Source: Phallusia mammillata (taxonomy: Eukaryota; Chordata; Ascidiacea; Phlebobranchia; Ascidiidae). From it: DNA of 64,000 nucleotides. The DNA lies in the NCBI GenBank assembly GCA_003260075.1, contig QLIY01000215.1:124001-188000 (forward strand), read 5' to 3'. This document shows, one piece after another, positions 50,701-63,100 of the stretch. The notes beneath the pieces are model-generated. The model searched no databases. It was not told where the DNA came from and saw only the letters and a program-made list of their open reading frames with translations. Position 1 is the stretch's first letter. Every line of letters begins with the position of its first letter. The translations under genes were made by a program, and so were the position numbers.

Positions 50701-53700
50701 CACAATGTTTATCAACCCTCGAGTCTATAAACTTATGTAAACATTTCGGTTTGTAATTCAATGGTTCGTTTATGTTAAAGCACACGAAGCGACGGCTAAT
50801 CTGATTATTGCGCATCTCTAAATCAATGTCACAAAACTCTTGTAATACAGGTATATGCATTCGGTATGGGTATTATATCGCCCTATTGGGATCACATCGG
50901 AACATATGCCTTATACACTTGTTTGTAGATGCTGCTTTTAATTATGCATGAATTGGGAATACGGAAGCCACTATTCTTTTCATGGCCGAGTGTTTGAAGA
51001 ATCAGTTTGCAATTTTTGGTGTCATATTTATCAGTCATATGATATTGTGAGGTCAGATTTATGAAATTTTATGCAAAGCGAATTCATAGTGTTACAGATG
51101 ACGTGTTATAATCTGACAAACAGATGTGGTTGCGATGGGAATCCAACTGCTTTGTTTGCTAGATGGTCACATACTGTGGGTATGTCTCCTCATCTAGTTA
51201 TTATTGAATACACAATAACGTAACAATGCCTTGGTGGCCGATACTTGTCTGTTTCATTGACCTGTCATGCAACCATGCGTTTTTTTGTGTTACTTCTCTT
51301 CTTTTGACAGCGTGACAAATAAACGATTGATTGATCGTTTTGAAAACACGTATATTTACCGTTCGAGTCGAAATCTAATTGTATAACTTTTTTTTTCAAT
51401 AAAGATCTTTTGGATTCCCAAAGCATATTTTTGTTCTGCTTTCTGCATGATAGAAAATACTACACAAGCTTTTGATTCACCAGGTGACACAATTAAAAAC
51501 TTATTCAAATTCTGTGTTTTGTTGCATGAAAGGTAAGTCCATATTTTAAACTACGCACAAAGAACTGTACGAAAAATCGTCAATATAAACGAAAATATCT
51601 TTACAAAAATGTTTTTAAACCTTTAAAAAATGCATACAAATCGTTTTTATCGATTCCAACAAAACCTTAAGGGTTGCACACAAAAAACAAAGCCAATGCC
51701 AAGCCCATGCTTATTGAAAAGACAGCCACTAAATCATTTCGTGTGTTGAACTCTAATACAAGCATGTTGGATTGTTAGCATTTTTGTATTGAGAACTTGA
51801 CATAAGATCAATACAAGCCGTGGCTTATTCAGAATATATTCCAGGAATCATCTAATACCTGACGTGTCTACAGGCACGCCTTGGTTGAATTGACAAATGT
51901 CAGTCTTTGAGGTTACGTTCATGGGCCCGCCAGCCAACTGGTATAAACTTAACATTAGCGCGTGTTTGGCTCAAAACAGCGCACATTTCTGACGTAATTG
52001 CCACAAATGACATTATACGAAATTTACGCTACGTAACGTTTTTCGATGAAAGTTTACGTGCCCAAGGCCATAATTGAGTTTGATGGCAGAAAAGGAGAAT
52101 TGTTTTGCTTAAGAAGGTTGCGATTAGTTTTCGTATGTCTCTGTAATCTCCGCTGTGTGGATATATACGTCGTGCGTTTCTATCGTGGGGTTACTTAATA
52201 TAGATACAATAGCAATTTAGGTAATGTTACTAATAGGCGGAAATCTAAAAGAAGATTTTCTGGTAAAATTAGCAAACCCTTAAACTGTTTTTTGACTTCT
52301 AATTTAAACACACCGGGTTTAGCCTAATGTTCGACATATTATTTCACAGTTGGTTGTTTGCTGGATCCCTAAAAATAGTACACTTTGTTTTTGGATATTG
52401 CTAATACTTGTTGGACACTTGTAATCAATGAGTACAAAAACGCGATTTTTAAAATTAGCAGCAAACATCTCATAAAGCTGTTGTACACGAAACTTTGAGT
52501 AAAGGTTTGTAACGTTGTCTTAACGGTTTAATGATGTTTTGAAACGCAAGATCTTCCTGATTTTTAACAGGTTTTTAAGTCCAAAAATTAAACAGGAATG
52601 AAATAACATTGTTTGTGAGAAAATGTTAACTCGCTCCTTTCCGAAAAACGAAGACGAAAAATATTTTGAAGCCTTACCTGTTGCGACGAAAGAGATCATT
52701 GTACTGGGCAGGTTTCACAACTCCCACGAAGCGATTGACTGTGATTGCAATGAGAAACACCACAGATGTGTAACCGCAGCAGAAGTAACTGTATGCCTGG
52801 ATTCGAGCTGTAAAGGAATTGTTCCCGAAAGGCCTGAATTCGGAAAAAAACAAGAAAAACTGTATAAATAATCCATATACGCGTATAATAACAAAATTGC
52901 CACGTAAAATATTTATGATTACATCAAAGAATGTAACTTTGTTTGTCAATGACGAACAAATGTGCTCAATGCTGTTTATATTAAAGAAAGTGATAACCTC
53001 ATTTTTAATATTACCTTTTTCTTTGGTTTAGCAAACAAAGGTGTAAATATGTTAAGGCCATTTTAGCTTAGGGGCACTGGTTTTCATTGTGTTTAGAAAA
53101 TCAAATAAAAATAATATTTGGTAACATGCTTTTCAAAAATGCCAATCAATTTTGAATAGTGATACTTAAAATATCATGTTTTTTATCGTGTGTCTGTGCT
53201 GCGGATCACAAAAGGCGTTTATACCAAACCTCTTATAATGATAGGATTATAATCCAAAAAATGATTTCGCTAAATTTCTAAAATTGATCCGTACTAATTG
53301 GCTTTGTCAAGTAAACAATCAAAGTTTGATGACACTGCCCCAAAAGCTATATAGAAACCACGAATTTTCGTAATCAATTTCGTATCGATGGAATTAGGAA
53401 ATGAATTATGTCAGATAATCGATGAAACGAGTTAATCTACGTCATGAACTCGAACGTAAGTTAACTAAAATCAATAAAACGGAAAACTATGACACTTTTA
53501 GCTACGGAATTATCAGGAGAAGTGAGTGGAATATAGATTAGATTGAACGAACACTAATTGTTGCATTAATTATGCAGAAGGCGCTTGGTGGATCTACAAG
53601 GGATCCATTGCTTGTTTGTGATGCAGTAAGACCGAAAATTACGTCGATTGATGTGCGGGTCATGTCTTCCGCTTTGTAGTTGCATTTTCTGAGCTCATAT

Positions 53701-56700
53701 TACCAACATATTGCCTCACAGGACAAAGGGATTTTCGCAGTTGAAACATATGGATTCTGCTACATAAGCGTGTAGGCTATACTGCAAGGTATTACTTGGC
53801 GTGATTTCAAAACTAAACCACATCTATTAGGGTTACTATATCTGCGTGGGCAAAATTCCGGACGGTTTGAATAACTATCTTTGGCGACACCAAAGTTCCT
53901 TTACAATACATTATATAGCATGTTGTTACACGTTACCAACCCAAAAGTATATTTTCATAAGATATCAATACTATCACAGTGAAAAAGGCGCAGTTTTGTT
54001 CCGAAATAAGTTACAGAGAAGAAAGTTTTGCAAGATCTGGTCTTTTAAACCAGTGTTGTCAGCTTTCAACGCGCTCAAACTTGTTGGGGTGCTTCGTCCA
54101 TCAAAATCATCACAGACAACCGTTATAATGTAAACCTTTTTAAACGAATAGTAAAAACTATTGTAGGTTAAGCTACTTGGCGTTAGAATTACAGACATTG
54201 AGAGTGTTTTTAAAAATCATTTCTGGACACAAAATTTACGCCCTAATTGCGGACAAGTCCGGGAAATTCCCGACATCTGTTAACCCTAACATCTATAAAA
54301 TGGGTTTTGCCAAATAATATTTGTACCGTAAGCTACAAAAATTTCAAATTACAGTTTAACCTATTTCGACAATTTCATTCTTTGCAAAATCGAAAAATCG
54401 ATCCTCAGAGGGGTTTTCAACCTTTTCGTTTAGATCATTGGTTCTCAAACTTTTTCATTATTTTTTCAAAACGGTCCCTTTGCCATTATTTCAAAGGCTC
54501 GCGGTCCTTAACCATGAATGTGAATTTCAGAAAAACGAAAGTTGATTGCAGGATTGTAGCTAGATATGCTCAATTGCGCATAACAATGATCCAAAGACAG
54601 TTTGTGACATCACATACAAGACAACGTTACTATTGTGCGCGAACAATTGTATTTATGTTAGTTGCTATGCAATAAAAGCTATTGTTTAGCAATGGAGGCA
54701 GTCAATTCTCAATCCTACTTTAATTGAAGCTTATTCAGTGCCACAAACTTTCCCCAAATTAGATTATAGAATTACTTCAACCTCTTCGCGGTCCCCCCCC
54801 AAAATTGCCTCACGGACCCCTAAAGGACCGCGGACCCCAGTTTGAGAACCGTTGGTTTAGATACAAAGCTAGTTACATCACGACGCAAGCGAGAAAACAC
54901 CGAAACGGAAGAAGAGTATGACATCACGGTTTATTCCGCAGTGATGTCATCACAAAGCGACCGACCCAGTATGGATGGCTTAGCCTGACAGGTTGGCGGA
55001 TTGACTTGAGCTCAAAAGTCCCGGAAAGTGTCTTATTTGTCATAGGTCCTTGCCAAAGGAAGTTGCATTTTCAACGTATAGCGCGTAACATCCTGTGTTG
55101 ACGCAATTTTGTTTTATGAAACGTTTTTCGGGAACACTAAACTGTTTTGGGTCCCGTAAAGTTTTTTTTTGTTTCCGCGTAAAAAAATTTGTGTATCTGG
55201 TCCAGATTTATAATGAACTTTTTTAGTATGAATTCTAATTATGCTTCATTTTACAAAAGTGTTTCAAACCTTTTTGGTTTAAGTGTATTTGTTTTCTCTT
55301 TTATTCCAATTACGACTTTTTGGGCATTTTTGAAGACCGTCTTCGCCACTGCGCATAGTTGTCAGGTATAAATCTGCACAGTTTGTAATAAATGAAAAAA
55401 TATATAACTGGTAACCACATTGTTTGATTTCCTGACATTTAGTTTTTCTGTGTTACAGACAATCACTATTGTTTACGTGGATGCCAAGACCTGTTCTCAA
55501 TCCCGATTTACCACAAATAATTTTGCGGTTATTGTTAAAGGAAACGTAGGTGGCAATGGCCCGATTTAAACCCGCAACCTCAAGAGTCCGGTTTGCTAGA
55601 ATTCTGACTCCAGAAAAAAAAAGCGTTTGCCACGAAATGTGGTTCAAAAGAGTTGCGATTATTCTGATGTAACCTATTTTCAATTGGCGGCATTTTTTTC
55701 TTGTCACTTTTAGTTGGCTTCCTTGTAACAAATACAAAGTTGTATTTTTAATTTGTTTACATACACAACAAATACAATTGCTAAACAGTTTTTTGTCTAG
55801 AAATCAGTACTAAGTTAATGTTTAATAAACCAAAAAACAACCAGTAAACTTTAACGCCATAAAGTAATAGCTTACTGATTTAAGCCTGGAAATAACGTTT
55901 TCAAACCTGTTATAAATAGTATAAAAAACTATATCCGTGATTAATAGTAAAAATCGTTATAAGAATGGTAAGAGAAAAGGAAATGATTCGCAGAATCAAG
56001 TTACTAGGATTGTTGTGAATCTGCTTACTAGGCTCAAAACATTCATTTTGATTTTTTGCTAAACAAAAGCAAGAAAGCATCAAACAATATCTTACCATTG
56101 CATTTGTACGTAGCCTGCAAGATTGAATGGAAGCATAAGAGTAGCGGTGATAAAGTCCACAATACTCAGATTGACGATAAACACGTTAAAGGTTGTGCGG
56201 ATTTTTCGGTTGGAAGCAAATGCCAGAATGGTGAGGAGGTTTCCTATACTGCCGATCACGATGGTGAAAACCGCAATGCAAATGCCAAAATACCTGGGCG
56301 GTTTAAAAGATTGAATGTAGGCTTAACACATAAACCTAGACCACATGTTACTGTGATATACATAGGACTCATGCACAACAAACCTATACAATGAAAATGA
56401 CAGTCATTTCTCTTCAAGGATCATATCATGTAACTTAACGTTTTTTATTTACGGGTACAATGTTTAAGAACCACTGCTTTAAACTCATCTTCATTATTGC
56501 ATAACGTTATTGTTACGCTGTGTACAAGTTATCTAAAAGTAGTTTCTAATTATGTTGCGTTAAATGTTGCAAGTCACTTTAGAGACTTCATATTGTCACA
56601 CACAAGGAGCTGGACAGATTTTTTTTGTTTTTAAAGTAGGTTATAATTCAAATAGTTTAAGCATTTATTCACGAACATTGATCTGAACACAAAACTTTGC

Positions 56701-57591
56701 CACAAAATAACTTTTCGTTGGCCACACCGTAGGTGGTGCATTTGAGGTATATGAGTCATAACTGTGACGTTTGTTATAATGACATCACAAAGATTTAAAC
56801 TTAAAGGCACTTTTGAAGCATGCGTCTTGATTCTCTAAAAATGTTTTGCAACAATTTTGCTTTGAGAAATCTCTGTTCATTTTAGGCTATGTTGTTTAAA
56901 ACGGTTAAAATCACCTTTAATGTGATGCGTATATGCAACTGTTTTGAAAAACATAGGAGCTGCGTTTAATTTGCGGCTTCCTATATTCCCAATAGTCAAC
57001 TGGTGCGGTTTATTGTTAGCGGGTGTTAAGTGATGCAAACTACGCATACCGATTTGACCTAAAGTGCTCTACGGTTCATCGAAAGCCACTGCGCTTATCT
57101 TGTATACGCAAGCACACATTTATCAACAAAAGTGGAAATTTTGTTGTTAGAAAACCCTTAATGTGGAAATTTTATATAGTGTGTGAGTTAAGCTTTAAGG
57201 GAACTTCACATAATTTGAATAAATTGTAGCACAATGCACGGGGAATATTTTACGCTGTAGAAATACAATGGGTTACACTAGGTTAATAACCATACTACAA
57301 GCGTTGCTTACACGTCTGATTTACCCAAATCGGGTTTCAAAATGGGGAAAGCACCATCAAGCTTGTTGTAGCTTGTGTTATGCATAAATCATAGTATTTT
57401 CCAATAGGCTTTTTATTTTTAAAACTTTTTACATGTTTCTTTGCTTACATGTCAATTTAAAAACGCCTTGATAGGGAAGAAGTTACTTCATACATCTAAT
57501 GTGTTTCCGCTTACCTGAAGGACGCCTGTTTTGAAAGATCTGGAGGCATCGCATTGGTAACGTTCATAACGATTGCGGTTGTAGTTTCCAT
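41738..57591 (-). CDS. Class A (rhodopsin-like) GPCR, moody/Tre1/GPR84-like
   Basis: Exons from the 5' end on the - strand: 57591-57515, 56293-56096, 52833-52678, 50626-50449, 47993-47805, 42880-42779 (TM6) and 42035-41738 (TM7 and tail). The first five join in phase. The N-terminus has an Asn-Val-Thr glycosylation site. TM1 has GSIGNLL, TM2 NLSIVDF, TM3 ends in NRFVGV instead of DRY, TM5 lies in exon 5, and TM7 has NASINPIIYVIMN followed by a basic helix 8. NRY-type TM3 ends occur in the moody/Tre1/GPR84 group; the ligand is unknown. The exon 5 to TM6 junction does not keep phase (AAG/GTAAAT against an acceptor needing two bases), so a microexon in intracellular loop 3 may be missing. TM6 and TM7 exons also occur at 45429-45328 and 44584-44287. 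Confidence 0.82.
43273..43436. mobile_element. MITE copy cut by the assembly join (shorter allele)
   Basis: Same element as 45822-46150, preceded by the same GTTATGAC (43265-43272). It runs into the N at 43437 and contains fewer internal repeats than the full copy. Confidence 0.75.
44287..45429 (-). CDS. Second copy of the GPCR TM6 and TM7 exons
   Basis: The exons at 45328-45429 and 44287-44584 encode the same residues as 42779-42880 and 41738-42035, with the same splice sites. Because the surrounding 2.4 kb is also nearly identical and the junctions carry N, this is probably the other allele (and perhaps the one physically continuous with the upstream exons) rather than a real exon duplication. 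Confidence 0.75.
45822..46150. mobile_element. hAT-type MITE with internal minisatellite
   Basis: The left end TAGTAGTGGGATTCAGCC is inverted at the right as TTGAATCCCACCACTG. Perfect target duplication GTTATGAC at 45814-45821 and 46151-46158. The interior repeats a motif like ATGACTTTTGTGATAGAACC several times (45951-46120). Confidence 0.88.
46915..47356. mobile_element. hAT-type MITE (CAGTGCTCTTCAACC ends) with G11
   Basis: The left end CAGTGCTCTTCAACC and right end GGTTGAAGAGCTCTG are inverted. Flanks CTCTAGTG (46907-46914) and TTCTAGTG (47357-47364) agree at 7 of 8. A run of 11 G lies at 46962-46972. An inverted, truncated relative lies at 63085 onward. Confidence 0.85.
48232..48418. repeat. 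Long palindrome (fold-back element) with hammerhead-like core
   Basis: TAGCTTTAATAAAAAACC at 48232 onward is the inverted counterpart of GGTTTTTATTAAAGCTA ending at 48418. The arms of about 85 bp stay complementary almost throughout, around a short loop near 48320-48330. The + strand at 48325-48356 reads CTGATGA, then a stem GACAA/TTGTC, then GAAAC and GTC: the conserved hammerhead ribozyme order. Lies in a GPCR intron. Confidence 0.75.
49710..49910. repeat. Second, interrupted copy of the fold-back element
   Basis: Sequence from GTTTAATAAAAAACAAATTG to ACTCATTTTATTAAA (ending about 49767) and then CATTTTATTAAACAGACG to CATCATCAGTG (49848-49894) matches the arm of 48232-48418. About 80 bp of unrelated sequence lies between. 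The hammerhead-like core is on the - strand (49862-49893). Confidence 0.65.
54436..54854. mobile_element. hAT-type MITE (CATTGGTTCTCAAACTT ends), copy 2
   Basis: The left end CATTGGTTCTCAAACTT is inverted at the right as AGTTTGAGAACCGTTG. Perfect target duplication GTTTAGAT at 54428-54435 and 54855-54862. Same family as 17935-18404. Lies in a GPCR intron. Confidence 0.9.
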
Positions 57592-60114
57592 CGTAAATAC
57601 AACAACCGTTAGCTTAAGTTCAAATAACTTACTTCAAGTTATATAGTTATATTTCAGAAAACTGCAAAGTACAAACAATTTGTGTTAATATCTGACCTTT
57701 GCTGTATTTCACTTTGCGTAATATTCGGTTAAAGTTTTAAGTCAAATCCACCACATATGCTTCTCACTGAAACAAAGCAGCTATCTCTACAAAGCTTAAA
57801 AGTGAATCATGTTCAAAGTCTGGCAATTTAAATGTGTCATTTCTGACAACTGGTTTGGCCCGAAGGTTTCTCTTATAGTGCCGCTTAAATCACCGGTGGT
57901 TTCATTACAACGGCGATGTTTTGCCTTTTTCCCATCCGAGCTTTCTCTTACACCTGCTAGCGAGGTCGCTATTGGGTGTCGCTTATTTGTACAACTTTCA
58001 GGTCCATTGCTTTTGAGTATTGTCATCACAACTTCACAAAACGTTTTCAACCAATACCAAAACCTTTTCAAAAGACTGAACTAATGCCGTGTGCAGGCAC
58101 ACGGCTACGCGAGTTCTATAGACGCCTATACAAGTTAATAATGTTTCTTAAGCTCAGAAAACATAATTTTGTCAACTAAGTTTCTAAAGCTACAGCTTGA
58201 CTTTCTGGGTCAGTATAGCACAAAGGGTTGCATAATAAAAGCGGTCGAAAAACACTTCTCAAATTCACATGACTCTCGGAATAACACGTCCTCGACGCAA
58301 TGACGTAAATACTCTCTCAGCTGGACGCGTATACTGACTATCCAATTGCAATATCAACAACCGCGAGGCCTATGACCTGAACGACGACATTTCTGTCTAT
58401 TTCACAGCTGCCTGCCGCTCTGCATATCCCTAGGCGTGACTGTAGTCATTTTTATATTGCTCGCACTTCCGTCCGTTTCTAAACGTCATTGCTCGCATCA
58501 AAAAAATGATTAAAGGTGGTCGTGAGACGCGTAACAACACCCATGGTTTTCGGGCCCGACGCGTAATCATGTTATTTGTTTATGGACCCCCAAAACAATT
58601 GAAGACGTAAAATTGTACTTCACAGTTTTAACCATCTTGTATATAGTATCTTGCAGCTTTTAGCTCCAATTGGTCCTCGTGTTTTTAATTTTATATTGTG
58701 GACATTTAAGCTGTATAACGGCCAAGCGTCCCTTCTATAGTGATGCACCGAAGTTTCGGTTGGCCGAAACATTTCGGCCGGATACGTTGTTTTGGCGTGT
58801 TTCGGTTCCGGCACGAACCGAACTTTTCGATTGCATGGAATTATTGCCTAAAATTTCATTTTCACCAATACGAAACATGATAAATCATCAACCAATTGTT
58901 GTATTTATAAAATACGAGCCACGTTGTATGCAAAATATTAAAAGTTTAGTAAAGTTCCCGCATTGTGAAAGTTATTTTGATTTGTCATAATTGAGTTCAC
59001 TTGCATCAACAACAAAGGTTCAGTTGAAAACATTCACAGAACGGGGACTTTAGTTATAGAATTTGAATGATTTTCTTATAACTTACATGGACTTTGTGCG
59101 TATGTGCTCTTTCTTAAGGCACCTGAAACTATTCGACAGTGTTTTTTTTTCGGTGGTTTCTTTTCCTGTCGAACCCCACCCTCCTTGACTAGGTGTTTGT
59201 AGGCGCCCCTGAACAGGTTCCCCAACCCCAGTCGTATTTACCCACAATAAGCCAACCTCACTTTCTTGTAAGCCCCAGGTACATATCACCTTGTAATAAA
59301 GAAACAGAAGCAGAGCGTTTAGTTCCCATCCACCAACTGTGCCCTCCACCAAAACGTGTCAGCTTTACGCAGCTATTTCCGGCTTGGTGATTGCTTCAGT
59401 GCAATTGTGTCGCCATGTTTTCTTTCACCACCAAAATAAACTCCACTCAACCAAGGACGTTGTGTAGATTACGAATCACGATCATTTTATTATGTGTTTG
59501 TATGTGGTTCATGTAGTCAATCGAGCATGTGCCTGCGCTCTACTGGTGGTATCTTAGAAATTAAACTTTAATCTACATCCAATTTCATTTTTTTCTCATT
59601 GAGATTCTCACATATTGTAAAAGGATTATTGCGGTTGTACAAATACCGTTTTCTGTCATGCGGTTTTTGCCTGTTATTTACGTTTTTTTCTAAATACTGT
59701 AATTGTGATTTTTGCTACATAATCTATTAAAGATCTTTACCCGTCGCGCACAAATAACACACGAAACAACGTTTCGGCACTTAAATTAGTGCTACATACA
59801 ATTAGTCATAGATACATTTGTTGGTGTTCAGTTTGTAGTGAATAAGTTACAGAAAACAAAACTTCTATATGATTAATGTCCAATATTCTAATACAAAATT
59901 TCGATTTAAATATAGAAATCCCAAACAAAGTTAACTCTACTGCCTCTAGAGGTGGTTGCCAAAGCAACGATTGCTCCCTAAAGCAAATTAAATCCAATGA
60001 TGTTTTGTTTTTATCCAATTAATTTGCTTTTTCGTATGTTAGTCATAAAATGTAAAAACTCTCTTAACTTGCTACAGAAACTAATTAATTTGGACGTAGT
60101 GGTTTGTAAGCGAT
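57592..60114. other. Divergent intergenic region between GPCR and CFAP61
   Basis: The two genes are transcribed away from each other across about 2.5 kb, so both promoters should lie here. One end of a possible hAT element (GTGATGCACCGAAG near 58740) is visible without a clear partner. Open frames on both strands show no known domain. Confidence 0.5.
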
Positions 60115-63100
60115 ATGACAACGGTTGCATCGTCGCACGGACCAACCGAGGTAAAACTTTCGTATATTCGTAATATATTTGCCAACAAAACATGCGTAAA
60201 ATAATGTTTTCTAGGCTACAACAAAGCAATAGATACAGGAACACAAACAACTGTACAACAACAAAAACCAATTGTTGAAATGAATTTATAAATAAGGGAT
60301 ATGTTCAGTTTTTTTTTAAAAGATTCCACATTAAAATAGGACGTTGAAACGATATTTAGTTTATATTTGCCTAAAAAATCACCTATGTTTCATTTGTTAT
60401 TGTGTTTTGGGACAGGTTATTAATGCTCGGAGAACAGAATCATTTGATGCACCAGCCATACTCGATCTTGTTGCCCAGCGAACCAATACACAGTTTGGTC
60501 GGGTGAACATTGTACACTTGATTGAAAAGTCAAATCTCTCAGTGACTCTTAGCAATGAAGAAAATGAAGTAATCTTATAACCTAAGTCAATAAACATAAT
60601 GAATATATAATGCCAGTAACTGGTGTGATCAAATTTAATGTAACTTATTTAATGTAATAAATAGTTATTCTAGAAAAAATATTGCTTAAATAGAAAAAGT
60701 AGGCTGCATACAAAACAATTACTATTGAAATATGCCGAAATTGATAGATCATAAAAATGAACATTTAATTCTTAATTCCGAAAACTGACTTTTAAACTTA
60801 TTTTGTTTCTAGGTTTTAGGTTTTGCTGGATTTTTGGATCACCCACAAATTGAAGTGTGTGACCCAGCAAGTTGGGAACCATGGATGAGTGGTTTAAAAT
60901 ATTCCTTGTCTTCAAAAGCATCACCACTAAACAGGTTAGCTGAAGTTTAAGCTAAAGTGCATGTTTTTAATCTGTGCACACCAGCAAAATAATTTAATTG
61001 CAATCAGTACACAAGTTTGATGATAAAAATATCGGCCCAAATAACTGTAAACGTTACATGGTGTATTCTTTAAACATTCCAGCCTATGCTTATGCCATCA
61101 TCAGGGATATGAAGGTAACTTCAGTTACATCCGTTCATATACATATGATTGTTTTACGTGACTAAAATGTGATTAGCATGTTGAACTGATGTGGCCTTCA
61201 TATCGCTAGTGATTGCAGGAGCATTTGCCGAAATGTTTGAAAAATAAAGCATCACATTTCACATCTGTCTGAGCATTTATTTTTATCATTAAATATATGA
61301 ACAAATCAGTATGTAGTGTTCCAAAGTACACAAGTTTGTATCAAAATGCCTAGCAGTTCACACTGAAGCTGTAGCTAAATAAAAACACAGAGACTTTTAA
61401 TTTTTTACACAGACATTGACGTTTGTGGCCTGGCCTAATTTAGTCAAGTCTATAAATGTCATACATTTACCAAACAATTGGCAAACTTTCCTTTTTTGTA
61501 TCTAGTCTCTTTCTTCACTACTTTGTGGCAAAAGATGATTACACAATTGGATGTGCAAGTGAGATTGTGAGAACTGTCTTCAATGCGGTACCTGAACTTA
61601 GATTCATTTTTCTTACACTGAGATCGGATATTACTTTGGAACCAGCTTTGGCGGAAATATTTCAGGCTGTGGAAAAAGAAGGACCTGGTGGTATATATAT
61701 AAGCAATTACTTGCTTATTGTTGTATTTTATTTGTGAATTTATAGATTTAGGTCTATATACACTATAGATATTCCTGGCCAAACAATAATATGAAACAGT
61801 TTAGATTGAAAACAAATGACTTAAAATTTAAACAAGCTTTTAAAATTGTGCATGTAAGTGACGCTAGATTACAACTTTTGAAGATAAAATGCTTCAGTGT
61901 CTATTTCAATGCCTGATTTCAACTCATCTTGTTGCATAAAAATAAAGTGATAGCCATAATTCAAAGCATCTAATTGCATACCACACTCTTGATTCCAATT
62001 TTAAGTTATTGGCATTGCAGGACACCACACTCTTTATGTTTGTAATCGGCACAACCATGTCCCCTTGCTGCACATCAGAAAAGCTGTGGTGGAAGATCAT
62101 GATGATGTATTGCCAATTTTTAAGAGACTTGATAATACTTTGACCGAGGTGGGCAGACTGCATTCTTTGTTGTTAGTTAGCTATTGGTTTATTTTCACTT
62201 TTATGATAACATTTTTTTTAAGGACTATGGTAACTACTTTCTTGCTGAAATGATTGAAGCTCAGGATGAAAATAATCATGCAGTCGTTGCTGAAGTTGGT
62301 GGAAAAGCAATTGGATTCATGAGCATTTGCTCCCATGTGAATGTAGAATTCTTACAGGTGAAACTGAATAGATTGACCCTTAGGTTAGATTAGAACAGTG
62401 TGGTCCAACTTTATTTTGTTGCGGCCCATTCAAAATCGTTAACTTACNAACCAACTCCAGTTACAGCTCCAGTTAAATCTCTTTCATCAACCCCATCTGT
62501 CACAGCAGTTCCTGATCAACCTAGCAGTGCTTCACTAGCATCTGTGTCTGAAGTCACGGGTAGGTGTTTTGATTTAAACTGCTATTAGATATTTTGTCTA
62601 CAAATGTAACAGGAATGTAGGACAGAATTTTACACAAATCCAATTCTTGCAGACATCTTAACTTTGAATTTAAACGCTTTAATAGTACTCACGATAAACG
62701 GCCAAAACTGTGGGCAGATAGATGACGAAAAAAACACAACAATATTTGTATACCCCCCCCCCCAACAAAATTATCTCGCGAGCCACAATTGGCCCGCGGG
62801 CCTGCAGTTGGACCACGCTGGATTAGAATAATTGTACATATTTCTTACAAGAAAAAAAACCTCTACAGAAAATATTACAACAAAACTGGATGATTAGGAC
62901 AGGGTGGTTACACACTGGCTGCAACCCGCTAAAAATAGCTCTTGTGCAACCCTCTAACACTTTCTGCATGTGATAAACGAATGGAATGCAGTTGGCATAA
63001 CCTCAAAATATGATGCTAATCATTAAATTGCATAAATGTGTGTCTATTGTGAGATGACAAGGGCTTTTTATGCTTTGGTTAGAGCAGAGCTCTTCAACCA

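Noticed and set aside
57796-58084. Opposed 91-codon frames near the GPCR 5' end
   Set aside because: Mirror frames on both strands with no domain; probably chance.
58740-58830. Possible hAT element starting GTGATGCACCGAAG
   Set aside because: Only one end is visible and no target duplication was found.
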